From Hygrocybe punicea (taxonomy: Eukaryota > Basidiomycota > Agaricomycetes > Agaricales > Hygrophoraceae): a DNA stretch of 64,000 nucleotides. A program made the translations under genes and the position numbers. How positions within the stretch are numbered: the first letter of the stretch is position 1; each line of letters opens with the position of its first letter. The stretch lies in contig OY744466.1 in NCBI GenBank assembly GCA_963556145.1, positions 2,666,001-2,730,000 of the forward strand, in the 5' to 3' direction. Shown here in pieces: positions 1 to 11,428 of the stretch. The notes under the pieces are model-generated. The model had not been told where the DNA came from. It made no database searches and worked only from the letters and a program-made list of their open reading frames with translations.

Positions 1-895
1 CGAGTTGCCAAACATGGAAGTGTGGCTGAAGTTTTTGAATCTTCTGGCATGCACAACAAGGCATGTATACCCCAAGTGAGATCCTCAAAAGATGTAAATA
101 TAGTATACCTACTCTCATCTCAAATTTCGTATTTTATTTGGCCCTGCATAAAGAGCTATTCACAATTTATTCCATTCCTCTGCCAGAATTTGCCCCTTAA
201 TGATCTAACTTTGTCTTAAAAGTCTGGAATCAATCTAAGGAGTACTTGAATAAGTACACCTTGTGGTACAAATAAGTGCCTGATTGTTGGTGGACCAGGA
301 CCTATGTTGCAGCCAGCAAATGCACAGAATTGTGGGCCACACCTCAAACAAAGTCAAAATCCAAACTAGCTGCTTTACTTTGAACCTGTCGTTTCTTGGC
401 TACAACAGATGTCTGGGACCACCAAGTGCCAGGCACTGATTATCAATACAATAGATACTTTACATAGTAGTTTCATGATTATTCTCATATTTTTCAGAGC
501 AATATTGGTAATGTTGCACCTTAAGGGTCTGAAATTGGCAGGGAGGTATTAATGAATCATGGATATCTCTCTATGTAGGCCATAATAAAATACAAAATTT
601 GTGGAGGATGTAGTCAGAGGCTAATTCTATCCCTACATGGTCTTAAATGTGTTACCCAGTTGTTGTGCTCCATGCAATTACACTGAGAAAAGTAAGATCT
701 TGGTTACATATAAGGCAACTCGCACCCATTTGGGCAATCGGCAACCTCCAGCTTGGGTTCAAATTGTCACGTACTCCATGATGCGTCCACGAGAATGGCG
801 ACAGCAACAACATCAAGTAGAAGGTAAGTACAAGTCTCAAAACTTACTATCTATTACTATGCTAACTAATATTGTTATTTTTATGTAGAACTTTC
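1..895. other. No gene recognised
   Basis: AT-rich sequence with short open stretches on the plus strand (for example near 1-90 and 640-830) that are broken by stops. Some pieces, such as those at 25-85 and 300-430, read like decayed exons. I could not join them into a model or assign a family. Probably relic mobile or pseudogene sequence. Confidence 0.4.
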
Positions 896-1720
896 TCACT
901 GCCACACCAGGAATGCCCTGCAACATGCACACCTGTGCCATGTCAGGTCAACGCCCAACTCAAGGGCCAAAACAATGGATGGCAGGCAACAACAACAACA
1001 AAGACGACAAGGGCAGAGATGGCCGGCCAGGGGACGACGACGGGATGGAGAAGGATAGTGACAGGACGACAGGATGACGGAGACAACAACTGGACAGAGC
1101 AGGATAGCGACGGGACAACAGGACGATGGAGACGATGACAGGATGGAGAAGGATAGCGATGGGACAACAGGATGATGGGGATGACAATGACCATCAGGGG
1201 GATGACAACGACCATCCAGGATGACGACAACCATCCAGGGGACGACAAGGACAATGATGGGTATGGAGCCGCAGATGACAACAACAACAACAACAATGAC
1301 AACGACAACAAGAACGACTGGGAACGGGAACAACAGAGACAGGGATGAAGGGGACGAGGATGGCTGAGAAACAGACAAAGATGATGAGGATGAGGATGGC
1401 AGAGACGAAGATGAAGATGACAAGGACGAGGATGATGGAGATGCAGATGACAAGGACGACTATGGCAGAGATGCAGATGACAAGGACAAGGACAAGGGGA
1501 ACGAGAGAGATATGTACATCCCACCCCTACTCCTACTCTTCCTCCCTCTCCATCTCCATCTCCATCTCCATCTCCCTCTCTCTCCGTCTCCGTCTCCATC
1601 TCCCTCCTGCCCGTCCCTTCTCCCCTCCCTCCTTACCCTTCTCCCACTGCCACTGCCACCTGCCTCCCACTCCACACCCACCTACCTTCCTCTCATCTGC
1701 CTCCTGCTGTTGGTAATTTA
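896..1720. repeat. Low-complexity purine tract followed by CT-rich tract
   Basis: From about 960 to 1,500 the plus strand is built from degenerate GAC, GAT and GGA triplets (GACAACGACAAC, GATGACAAGGAC and similar). From about 1,505 to 1,700 it switches to TCTCCATCTCC-type pyrimidine repeats. The ORFs of 70-218 codons here run in overlapping frames on both strands, as simple triplet repeats without stops do, so none is called as a gene. Confidence 0.75.
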
Positions 1721-2065
1721 ATTATGTATTTGGATATAATAATCATTAAATTTACATGTCCATTTTAAGGAGTAGTGAGGTTATATGGATTCAAATTGGG
1801 AATTGAGTAATATTAAATAAAAAAGCACAATATTCCAAGTGGGATAGGTTCTGATTTTGGTATAGATTGTCGTTGGGCATAAGGAGCTCCTGTAAGGGCT
1901 GAGGCTAAGGATGAGATATTGTGCATTTGAAAAAGAAGAATTTTGTAATTTTGCTATTGCTTGTGCATGTAATAATTGCATTTCAAATTATATTACATGG
2001 GACATATATGTGATAGATAGATGGAGACATTCTGATTACTTTAGATGACAATTTCTCAATAAACA
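1721..2065. other. Unannotated AT-rich spacer
   Basis: Between the simple repeat and the minisatellite. No coding, RNA or terminal-repeat signal is visible. Confidence 0.4.
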
Positions 2066-2159
2066 ATGGTTTCATCTGTTGTGAGCTCTGTCAATGTTGT
2101 GAATGTTAAATATGTCCTAGCAGACAGATATGTGGCTCAATCCTGTGGACCAACATGGG

Positions 2160-3430
2160 CCCACATTGCAGGAATGACTGGCCCTAGATCAACCCAATCC
2201 TGCAAGAAGAGTTGGAGCCAGGTCAACCCAATGCTGCAGCAAGTGCTGGACCCTGGTCAACCTGAGCCTGCAGCAAGAGCTGGATCTGGGTAAACCTGGT
2301 TCTGCAGCAATAGCTGGAGCCAAGTCAACCTGCCCTGCAGCAAGAGCTGGACCCAGGTCAAACTGGAGCTGCAGCAATAGCTGGACCCCGGTGAACCTAC
2401 CATACAGCTGCTGGACCTGGGTGAACCTAGTGCTACAGCAATATCTGGGCCCAGGTCAACCCAGTGCTGCAGCAATTGCTGGATCCTGGTCAACCCAAGC
2501 CCTGCAGCAAGTGCTGGACCTGGTTCAACTCAAGCCTGCAGTTATAGCTGGACCCTGGTCAACCCAAGCCCTGCAGCAAGCGCTGGATCTGGGTCAACCC
2601 GGTGCTGCAGCAATATCTGGACCTGGGTGAACCCAGTGCTGCAGCAATATTTGGACCCCAGTCAACCCAGTGCTGCAGCAAGAGCTGGATCCTGGTCAAC
2701 CCAAGCCCCACAGCAATATCTGGACCCAGGTCGACCCAGTGCTGCAGCAAGAGCTGGACCCTGGTCAACCCAAGCCTGCAGCAATAGCTGGACCCCGGTC
2801 AACCCAAGCCCCACAGCAAGCGCTGGACCCAGGTCGACCCAGTGCTGCAGCAATAGCTGGACCCCGGTCAACCCAAGCCCCGCAGCAAGCGCTGGACCCA
2901 GGTCGACCCAGTGCTGCAGCAAGAGCTGGACCCTGGTCAACCCAAGCCTGCAGCAATAGCTGGACCCCGGTCAACCCAAGCCCCGCAGCAAGCGCTGGAC
3001 CCAGGTCGACCCAGTGCTGCAGCAAGAGCTGGACCCTGGTCAACCCAAGCCTGCAGCAATAGCTGGACCCTGGTCAACCCAAGCCCCGCAGCAAGTGCTG
3101 GACCCAGGTCAACCCAGTGCTGCAGCAACAGCTGGACCCAGGTCAACCCAAGCCTGCATGCAGCAAGAGCTGGTTTATGGTCAACCCAGTGCTGCAGCAA
3201 TAGCTGCAGCCAGGTCAACCCACATTGCTTGAACAACTGGACCTGGGTCAACCCAACCAATCCAGAATAGCTGTCCTGGGTTAACCTACCCCATGGCAGA
3301 GCTGACACCAGGTTGACCCACCCAGCCACCCTTGACCAGCAAGAGGTGTACCTGGGTCAACCTACCACCCTACATTTCCCCAGCAAGAGCTGTCTTTTGG
3401 GTTAACCTACCCCTCCAGCAAGCAACTGGG
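2160..3430. repeat. 34-bp minisatellite with about 103-bp higher-order period
   Basis: About 35 tandem units close to AGCTGGACCC(T/A)GGTCAACCC followed by a CAGTGCTGCAGCAA-type segment, each about 34 bp. In the central, most regular part (about 2,750-3,110) groups of three units repeat with a period near 103 bp; for example the same junction recurs at 2,881 and 2,984. The array decays at both edges. Because 34 is not a multiple of three, ORFs in several frames on both strands run through it; these are repeat artefacts. It abuts the truncated end of the next element. Confidence 0.85.
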
Positions 3431-3501
3431 CTATGTGTACCTACCTTTTGCAACTATATCTGTGATTTGGTTAACCAAAATGACTGGGTCTACTGGCACA
3501 C

Positions 3502-4504
3502 TTACCCCTTGATCCCACGACAAACCGCATTGGTGGTCATGCAAGCATCGCATTGCCAGATCCAGAACGACTGCATATACTACGAATTAGTCAGGCACAA
3601 TGGATATACGAGTCTGCGAGATATACGAGTCCGTGAGATATTACTTACCCCTGGAAGCTTTCCCTTTGGTCCTGTGTCCCCATTTCGGCTTGCGTTTGAA
3701 AAATTGTCCCCGCTATTGTACTCCCCGTGAACGGTTTTGTTGTCCCAGTTGACCCTTTTGTCCCAGTTGGCCTTTTTGTTTTTAAGAGCTTGGAGCCTCT
3801 CGTATTTCTGGAGTTGTTCCTCAGCCCAGTCGCCGTCCGTATCCTCGTCCTCGTCCTCATTTCCACGATCGATGGTTTGTCTGGTCTCCTCCCAGTCCCT
3901 TTCAACGGCTGCTTCAACCTCCCTTTTCGCTGCCTCTGCCGCCTTCGCCCTTTCCACCTCCTTGATCCACTTCTCCACCTCCACCCTCCTATTTATTTCC
4001 TCCTCATACTGGCACAATTCCTCCACTCGTTTCCGCTCGAGTTCTGCCGCCTCCATGGCCCGTTGTCTCCTCACTTCCTCCTCCTCCATTTCCTCCTGCA
4101 AACGCAATGCCTCCTCGACTTCCTGACACCTCACCTCTTCCTGCTCCCGCTTCTTGTATTCCTCCCAGTTCCACAACCATTCCTCAACCTCCACCACCAT
4201 CTCTCCACCCATCAAGAAGTCCCTCAGTTCCGTCACGTCGATTCCGTTGTCCCAGATCTCCGTCATGAGTCCCCTGTAGTTCCGCTGCCAGGTATTGTTA
4301 GTTTGTGCCATTTACGAGAACGGAATCACTTACCATGGCCCATCCTCGCCTCACCACCCATTGCTGTGCCTCATTCTCGAATCCATCATGTATAATATTG
4401 ATTCCAGCTGCGTCGACTTCTAGTAACTCGGCTATGGCATTTTCGAAGTCTTGCCGCGTCTCCACATCAAGAGTGTTGAGGAAGTTGTCATATTCTGTTG
4501 ACAT
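3502..4504 (-). pseudogene. Truncated copy of LTR-element-borne Zn-cluster gene
   Basis: Three exons on the minus strand match the intact gene at 9,891-11,356: 4,504-4,334, 4,284-3,649 and 3,579-3,502, joined by GT-AG introns in the same phases. Exon 1 gives 57 residues starting MSTEYDNFLN. Exon 2 gives a highly charged Glu/Arg-rich coiled-coil region. Exon 3 starts the cysteine cluster (CDAC...C) but hits a stop after about 25 residues, before the second half of the cluster, where the sequence runs into the minisatellite. The predicted 294-residue product would therefore lack a complete zinc cluster. It lies next to the LTR at 4,846-5,442 in the same relative order as in the full element, so this is the truncated end of a second copy of that element. 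Function unknown. Confidence 0.75.
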
Positions 4505-4845
4505 CTGGCATTGGTGTTGGTGTTTGTTGGGTTTGTTAAGGATTGTTGAAGTTGTTGTGGTTGTTGTCAATGTCGAGTCGCATTGAAAATTTCTTGTTTG
4601 TATTTGTTACCTCCATCACATGACCGTTATTTCTTTGTCCAGCCGTTTCACCCACCCCGTTTTGGTAGCTCTGGATCACCCCTCCCGACGCTTTGATACC
4701 CACCAGCTTCGACTCCGTTCACGTTGTATTGCCATTTCCGCCCATTTGTGACATTGCTTTCCCTCCTTTTATTCCCACAACCCTGGGATCTTTGTTACTT
4801 CATATGGATCGACCAGGGATGGTCTCAATCTGAGTCCTGACTGGA

Positions 4846-5442
4846 TGTAGAGGCTCCGGATCATGTGGATCCATATCCCCTTCATATCTGACCCTGCCCC
4901 CATCCATTCCCATTCCTATATCATTGATTCCGCTCGATTCCGCTCTTGCCTATTGATTCCACTCTGGATTCTGCCTCCAGAATCATTCCTACTCAAGATG
5001 CAATGTCCCTAACGACCCGGAATCAGTACGTTTATAGTTATATATCATGTATCTTCGTTTCCCATCTCCTAGTACATAGCACCATTCCTCCTATCCTCCA
5101 CTCCACTCGCCCCTATCACTTACAGCCTTCCCTTGTAGTACATGGTTACTACAGCACAGGATCCCTCACAGTAGTATAAAAGTAGCACATTTACACTACA
5201 AAAACCATATAGAAATACAGGTTATTACAGCACACTTCAGTTCTATTTCTTAGTCCACTCTTCATATTGTCTACACCACTCTTCGTCCTTTCCCCACACT
5301 CACCCTCTGATTCTGGAACCCCTGGATTCAAGTTGGATTGACTAGACCACTCTAAAGAAACTGATTCCTCTGATCACTTTCTAGCTGATCACCACTTTCC
5401 ATAGATTCCTCTTCCGGGTCTACAACAGAACTCACCGTCACA
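4846..5442 (-). repeat. LTR of truncated gag-type LTR element
   Basis: Read on the plus strand it begins TGTAGAGGCTCCGG and ends ACCGTCACA. It is a diverged reverse-complement copy of the LTRs at 8,936-9,557 and 13,303-13,915. It retains TG...CA ends and a TATAAAAG-like box near 5,175. It flanks the 5' side of the truncated Zn-cluster gene. No partner LTR is seen to its left; that side is cut off by the minisatellite. Confidence 0.8.
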
Positions 5443-5799
5443 TCGGTCTGAGACCAAACTTCCCCAACACTAACTGGGAGTAACCTCAGGGTGCTCAGAT
5501 GATGCGTGCCTTGGAAAGACTAGGATAATGGTGTCTACTACATCCAGATGTACTACTCTCTGGTTCAACTGTGGAAACTAGGTCACATTATCTATGCTCG
5601 CTACCACTCCACCAGTGCCAAAGACAAAGGACATGGCTGCTGCAGATGAGGAAGATTCCAAGGAACTACTGGGGGGGTTGATTGATGGTGATGATACAAA
5701 GGAAAGGGATGCCTTAACAACAGTTTAAAGCCAAGCCATTTGGATTTGGTATCGGGGATACTATGGAAAGTGTTTTCTTAAATCTGCTGCATACTTTTC

Positions 5800-6434
5800 T
5801 GAAAATTAACCAATCCAGCCACTCACCAAGATTATCCCTCAAGGCACTGTTTCATCTTCACTGGGACACAGTCAAACTGGCCTTCCAAACAAAAGAGCCA
5901 ACATAACCATGAATAATCTGCTGGCAGCTTATTGGGACAAATTCCACAAGCAATTTGTCCCTCACCTTCCTCAGATTGCCAGAGAATCAGAGCCTTGGGA
6001 GCATCTCTCTGAGATGGAGATACATTATATCTGGAGTTCAACCTTTCAGGAAAATTCTCAGCTTTCCAATGACCTCATTTGAGTGATTTCGAAACTGGTG
6101 AGTTTAATATTTTATCAACTGTGTATTCTGTCCTGATTTAGCAAATAACCCAGGCTGATGATCACCTTGTGGAGTGGCAAAACAAGTTTGCTACTACTGC
6201 CATGACACAGCTTGAGAATATCCTCACTGAGCTTATGATCTACAATCCTGATGACTGTACTACATATGTTGAGTGCATGCTTGGTACGGATTATAAGTGC
6301 CATCCATTTTATTACAAGGAGTATGAGGAGAATAAGACACCAGTAATATGCTTCCTTTTTAAGGTCTTTGTGCATGGACTAACTTGTGTTTAGGGAATCT
6401 TCCAATCGTATCTCATCACTTCCACTTTAGCAAC
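5800..6434 (+). pseudogene. Relic multi-exon gene, left half (interrupted by hAT-like element)
   Basis: Plus-strand exon-like stretches can be read at about 5,818-6,080 (containing NNLLAAYWDKFHKQFVPH) and 6,145-6,434 (containing NKFATTAMTQLENIL and then IFQSYLITSTLAT). The last reading frame stops being coherent exactly where the element at 6,435 begins. It resumes after 7,954 (HFSAISGVTPAQHSKLQPIG) if the insertion and one copy of the 8-bp duplication are removed. I do not recognise the family. Fungal genomes carry many such transposon-associated genes, but that is inference. No full-length frame survives. Confidence 0.5.
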
Positions 6435-7393
6435 TAGTGTTGCCGAAGTTCGGTTCGGTCCGGTTTTTCGCTATTTTTGAAAAACCGGAACCAGAACCGA
6501 TGGTTCGGTTCAGTGAAATGCCAAACCCGAACCGGAACCGTGTCGAACGGTTTCACGGCGTTCGGTCTGCGTTCGGTCTGCGTTCAAACGCGGTTCGAAC
6601 CGCGAACCCACCTCCAAATACCTCGCGCGGGCCAGATGCGCGTCAATTGATGCGGCTGTCACCCTCACGAGGTAGATGGGGGGGCTCCGTCTGTTTTTGC
6701 GAGGTTGGGTTGGGGCCAGGCACTTCCCATGGGCGTCCGCATGTGCTACCTACCTCGCGAAGAACGGGGACGCGTCAATTGACACGCTCTGTCTGTTTTC
6801 GCGAGGTTGGATGGGGCCGGGGACTTTCCATGGGCGTCCGCGCGTGCTGACGACCTCGCGAAGAACGGGGCACGTCAATTGACGCGCTCCGTCTGTTTTC
6901 GCGAGGTTGGATGGGGCTGGGGACTTCCTATGGGCGTCCGCACATCAATTGACGCGGCTAGGGCGTGTTCGTGAGGTGGGTCTTTGTTGTCGCCTCGTCC
7001 ATTCCCCTCGTTAGCTGATGTCGTTGGGACTGGATTTGGGGGACGTACCTGGCTGCTGCCGCCGGTGTTGCTCTGCTGCTGCTGCTGCTGCTGCTGCTGC
7101 CGTTGCTGCTGCCGCCGCTGCTGCTGCTGCTGTTGCCGTTGCCACTGCCGCTGCTGCTGTTGCCGTTGCTGCTGCTGCTGTTGCCGTTGCCGCTGCTGCT
7201 GCTGCTGTTGCCGCTGCTGCTGCTGCTGTTGCCACTGCTGCTGCTGCTGTGGCCGTTGCCGCTGCGCTGCTGCTGCTGTTGCCGTTGCCGCTGCTGCTGT
7301 TGCCGTTGCCGTTGCCGCTGCTGCTGTTGCCGTTGCCGCTGCGCTGCTGCTGCTGCTGCTGCTGCTGTTGTTGTTGTGGTCATTTGGCCGTCG

Positions 7394-7425
<32 letters not shown>

Positions 7426-7946
7426 GGGGTGGTGGTATGTGGTGTTGCCACTGCCGTTGCTGCTGCTGCCGCTGCTGCCATCGATTCACTCCGACTTGCG
7501 TTGGAACGCGAGGGAGGTTGTTGGGTGGAGTTGACCGCGGGCGCCTTCTTTATGCGGTCAAGGTGGGCCATGGGGGGCTGTTCTATATAATAAAATGTCA
7601 GTAAAATATAGTATGAGGCCGTTACTTACCGTGGTTGTTGAGTAACGTTCAAGTTAGTGTTTCGCGCGAGTATGTTTAAGGTCACATGACCTAAGTTCAC
7701 ACAACTGCATAGAAAAAAATGTGAAAAATTAAGTATCTAAATGAGTATCTACGTAGGTAACTATACATTACGGTTCGCGGTTTGAACCACGTTTGAATGC
7801 AGTTTGAACCGCATGTCAGTGCCAGAACCACAAACTGAACCAGCGGTTCGGTTCAGCCAAATGGCTGAACCAGAACCGAACTTCCGGTTCGGTTCGCGGT
7901 TCAAACCGGGTTCGGATCGGTTCCGAACCGAACTTCGGCATCACTA
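6435..7946. mobile_element. Non-autonomous hAT-like element 1 (1,512 bp)
   Basis: Terminal inverted repeats of at least 24 bp start TAGTGTTGCCGAAGTTCGG on the left and TAGTGATGCCGAAGTTCGG on the right (reverse complement), with one mismatch. They are flanked by the exact 8-bp duplication TTAGCAAC at 6,427-6,434 and 7,947-7,954. Eight-base duplications and TA(G)NG ends are typical of the hAT superfamily. About 170 bp inside each end is filled with GGTTCGGT/ACCGAACC repeats. The interior carries four CGTCAATTGACG-like palindromes beside CGCGAGGT motifs, then a long CTG/CCG trinucleotide tract at 7,070-7,370. No transposase is encoded; the long ORFs inside are read through the triplet repeats. 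Confidence 0.85.
7070..7430. repeat. CTG/CCG and CGT trinucleotide repeat tract
   Basis: Runs of TGC/CTG with interspersed TTGCCG, then a short GTC/CGT run at about 7,390-7,427, inside hAT-like element 1. It gives spurious poly-Ala, poly-Leu, poly-Cys, poly-Gln and poly-Ser ORFs in several frames. Confidence 0.85.
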
Positions 7947-8445
7947 TTAGCAACCCACTTTTCGGCAATCTCAGGAGTCACACCTGCTCAGCATTCAAAG
8001 CTTCAACCAATTGGGGCTCTCATTCTTGCACTACAAAGTAGTTGAGTGCTCACATATTTTTATTTATACTGGTTTCTCACATATTATAGGATGAGTGTGC
8101 TCTTTTATCTGGAAGAGTGGGGCCAAGAATGTTCCTAGTGGCTCTACTGGGTATTTCTTGAAGTCAAACTGGGCCGACTGAACTGAGAGGCATGGTGGGA
8201 GAGATGTTTTAATTAAGACCATATCAACTCTTTCAAAGCTTGCAAATAAGCTCACGGACATCCAATGGGAGAAGATCATTGATGTGGCATCTACATCTGC
8301 CAAGCAAAAGAAACCTGACGACATGATTGAAATTGCCAATTCATCTGACTCTGATTTTGAGCTAGGTGATGGTGATGAAGACATCCAATCCAACTACAAT
8401 TGGGAACTCAATGATGGTGACAAGGACATCACTATGGACTAATTA
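7947..8445 (+). pseudogene. Relic multi-exon gene, right half
   Basis: Continuation of the relic gene. After the target duplication the plus strand reads HFSAISGVTPAQHSKLQPIG to about 8,040. A final coding-like stretch at about 8,225-8,442 gives STLSKLANKLTDIQWEKIID and then an acidic Ser/Asp-rich tail ending in a stop. Intervening parts (8,100-8,220) contain stops or frameshifts. The acidic tail suggests the natural C-terminus of the ancestral protein. No family recognised. Confidence 0.45.
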
Positions 8446-8931
8446 TGTGTGTACTCAGGTAAGTGTAATCTTTCAGGACTGATTTCATTCTCATTCCCTA
8501 TCCCAGATGTTTCAAGTATCAGATTCAATTCTGCAGCATTCCCTGCAATATATCCTAGTCTCAATACTATCCACATCCTATCCTTCCAGCCATGAGTCGT
8601 GGCATTGTTGCAAATCCATTTTTTTTTCACCACTTAGTACATGTTCTCCTTTCTGCCCTCAGGTTAGTTCTCAACTCGTCACCATTTTCCATTGCTTGGT
8701 CATTTGTTTTGACATTTATTTACACTATGAGCTGTTTCTTTTTTGCCACAATGAATTTTTTTGCCACGTTGAAAAACCGAAAAAGTGTGAACAACCTTTA
8801 TCCACTTTTCAAAGCAAAACTGACCTTTTACAGGATGAGGGACTTGGCCTGGAAAAGGTGAAGCTCTTTTCACCTTTTCCCTCTTTTCCCCCTTGGAAAA
8901 GGTGAAAAAGGGGATATGTAAATTTACTGAT
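8446..8931. other. Spacer before LTR element
   Basis: No convincing gene. Two short repeats of a CCTTTTCCC/GGAAAAGGTG motif occur at about 8,850-8,910. The sequence runs into the left GTGT target duplication of the LTR element. Confidence 0.35.
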
Positions 8932-8935
8932 GTGT

Positions 8936-9557
8936 TGTGACGGCGAGTTCGATTGTAGACCCGAAATGGGAATCTACCAAAAGGGTGATCAGCTAAGAAG
9001 TGATCAGAGGAGTTTAGTGTCTATGTAGTCTAGTCAATCCAACCCGAATCCAGGGTTTTGGATCAGAGGGGAAGTGAAGGGAGTGGAGTACGAAGACTGA
9101 TGAGACGATACAAAGCGAGGACTAAAAGTGTAGAACTGAAGGGGAGTGATAACCTGTATTTTCTATATGATGGGATGTAATATATATATGGTTGTAGTAT
9201 AAGGGTACATCTTTTATACTACTGGGAGAGATCCTGTGCTGTAGTAACTATGTACTACAACCGAAGGCTGTAACTGATAGGAGTGGAGTGGAGCGGAGTA
9301 TAGGAGGAATGGTGCTATGTACTAAGTAACGGGAAACGAAGATATATCATATGTAACTATATACGTACTAATTCCGGGTCATTAGAGACATTGCATCTTG
9401 AGTAGGAACGATTCCGGAGGCGGAATCCGGAGCGGAATCGACGGAGAGGACCGGAATCGGGCGGAATCGACGATACATGAATGGGAATGGACGGGGACGA
9501 AGTGGGATATGAAGAGGATTCGGGTCCAGAGGGCCCGGAGGGCCCGGAGCCTCTACA
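8936..9557. repeat. LTR (left; 3' LTR in element orientation)
   Basis: Starts TGTGACGGCGAG and ends GGAGCCTCTACA. About 97% identical by eye to 13,303-13,915; the right copy lacks one 9-bp GGGCCCGGA unit. It contains TATATATATGG and TATACTAC segments as possible core-promoter elements. Confidence 0.85.
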
Positions 9558-9890
9558 TCTGGTCAGGACTCAGATAGAGACCATCCCTGGTCGATCCATA
9601 CGAAATAACGAAGATACCGGGGTCGTGGGAATAAATGAGCAGAGGCGATGTCGAAAATGGACGGAAACGGGAGTACAACGTGAGCGGAGTCAAAGCCAGT
9701 GGGTATCGAAGCGGCGGGAGGCAGTGGTCCGGAGCTACTAACAGAGGGTGGGGTGAAACGGCTGGACAGGGAAATAAAGGTCACGTGACGGGGCAACAAA
9801 TACAAACAAGAAAACTTTTCAACGCGACTTTCAATAATCTCGACAACATCCTCAACAAGCAACAAACACCAATACCAACATCAATACCAA

Positions 9891-11356
9891 ATGTCGACGG
9901 AATACAACAAATTCCTCAATAATCTCGATGCAGAAACGTGGCAAGACTTCGAGAGTGCCGTGGCTGAGTTACTAGAAGTCGATGCGGCCGGAATCGATAT
10001 CGTATGCGACAGATTCGAGAACGAAGCACAGCAATGGGTGGTGAGACAACGACGGGCCATGGTAAGAGATCCCGTTTCGGTAACCAGCACGGACTAACGA
10101 TACCCGGCAGTGGAACTACAGGGGAATCCTGACGGAAATCCGGGACAACAAAATCGACGTGACGGAACCAAAGGATTTCTCAATGGGCGGAGAGATGGTG
10201 GTGGAGGTCGAGGAGTGGTTGCGGAGCTGGGAAGACTACGAACGGGAATGGAAAGAGGTGAGGCGTCGGGAAGCTGTACGGTTGCAGGAGGAAAAGGAGG
10301 AGGAAGCGAGGAAACAACGGGTCGAGGAGGTGGAAAGGATTGAGCGGAAACAGGCGGAGGAATCGCATCAATACGAAGAGGAGATAAATAGGAGGGCGGA
10401 AGCGGAGAAGCGGATCGAGGAGGCGGAAAGGGCGAAGGCGGCAGAGGCAGCAAAAAGGGATGATGCAGCCGCAGAAAGGGACAGGGAGGAGACCGCACAA
10501 ACCAGCGATCACGGAAGCGAGGACGAGGAGGGCACCTGGTCCAACCAACAACTACGAAAATATGAGAGGCTTCAAGTACTGAATGCGATCAAAAACAAAA
10601 AGCTCAACCGGGATAAGAGGGTCACCCAGGACGATGAAACCGTTCACGGGGACTACAACAGCGGCAACGATTTCTCAAATGCGAGTGGGAACGAGGACGT
10701 GGAACCGAAGGGAAAGATTCCGGGGGTAAGTGATATCTCGCAGACTCGTATATCATTTCCGTCTAACAATTCCATAGTATATGCAATCGTACCGGATCCG
10801 GCAATGCGATGCGTGTGTGACCGCCAACGCGGTTTGTCGCGGAATCGAAGGGTACGCATGCGACCGTTGCAAAAGGCTTAAACGACGCTGCAGGTTATTG
10901 ACGAAGGGACCGGCCACCGGATCCGGAAAAGCGGACAGGAAAGGGAAGGCGAAGGCAGGTAGTCCAAAGAGGAAAATCGTCACGAAGAAAACACCAAAGC
11001 CCGTGAAGAAGCCTAGGTTGCAGACTGGAGAGGTATCGACGAGTAAGCGGACGTTGACCGACATCGAACTGGATACAGAATCGGAGCGGGACGAAGGGAG
11101 ACGAGGGAATCCGTTCAAGCACCTGCGGATCGGAGCCGGAATCAACGACCACATCCGGGCAGTGCGCAAGATGGCGACGGAAACGCAGAGGGAGATATCG
11201 ACGATCGCGGACGGCCTTTCTGAATACGTCGCAGAGGTCCACACCAAGCTAACCCGTTGGACGAAGGAGCTAAATCGACTACGCGCAAACCAGGCCCATA
11301 TCCTGGGTCAACTCGACCTAATCGACACCAAACTCGATGAAGGGAGAAGGGAATAA
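9891..11356 (+). CDS. Zn2Cys6-type cysteine-cluster protein carried antisense in LTR element
   Basis: Three exons, 9,891-10,061, 10,111-10,725 and 10,778-11,356, with GT-AG introns of 49 and 52 bp, give 454 residues. Residues 1-57 form a short acidic region (MSTEYNKFLN start). Residues about 75-195 are a Glu/Arg/Lys-rich predicted coiled coil. A cysteine array follows the third exon start with spacing CX2CX6CX7CX2CX6C (first CDAC, later CDRCKRLKRRC), which fits the fungal Zn(II)2Cys6 DNA-binding cluster. A Lys/Arg-rich linker and a C-terminal helical region ending near DLIDTKLDEG follow. The same three-exon layout is preserved in the truncated copy at 3,502-4,504, which supports the splicing. 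It reads opposite to the element's gag, between gag and the 3' LTR. Binding to DNA or to the element itself is inference; function is unknown. Confidence 0.7.
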
Positions 11357-11428
11357 AACAGAACGGACGGAAAGGGAAAACGGAATGCGGGACAATGTAC
11401 ATAAAGAAAAATAGAGTACATAATAAAA

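Noticed and set aside
896..1720. Several ORFs of 70-218 codons on both strands
   Set aside because: They run through triplet and CT repeats in overlapping frames; composition explains them.
2066..3330. Overlapping ORFs of up to 130 codons in the 34-bp minisatellite
   Set aside because: The unit is not a multiple of three, frames rotate between units and all strands are open; no start or domain evidence.
6958..7604. Poly-Cys, poly-Leu, poly-Ala and poly-Gln ORFs
   Set aside because: CTG/CCG simple repeat inside the hAT-like element; open in every frame.
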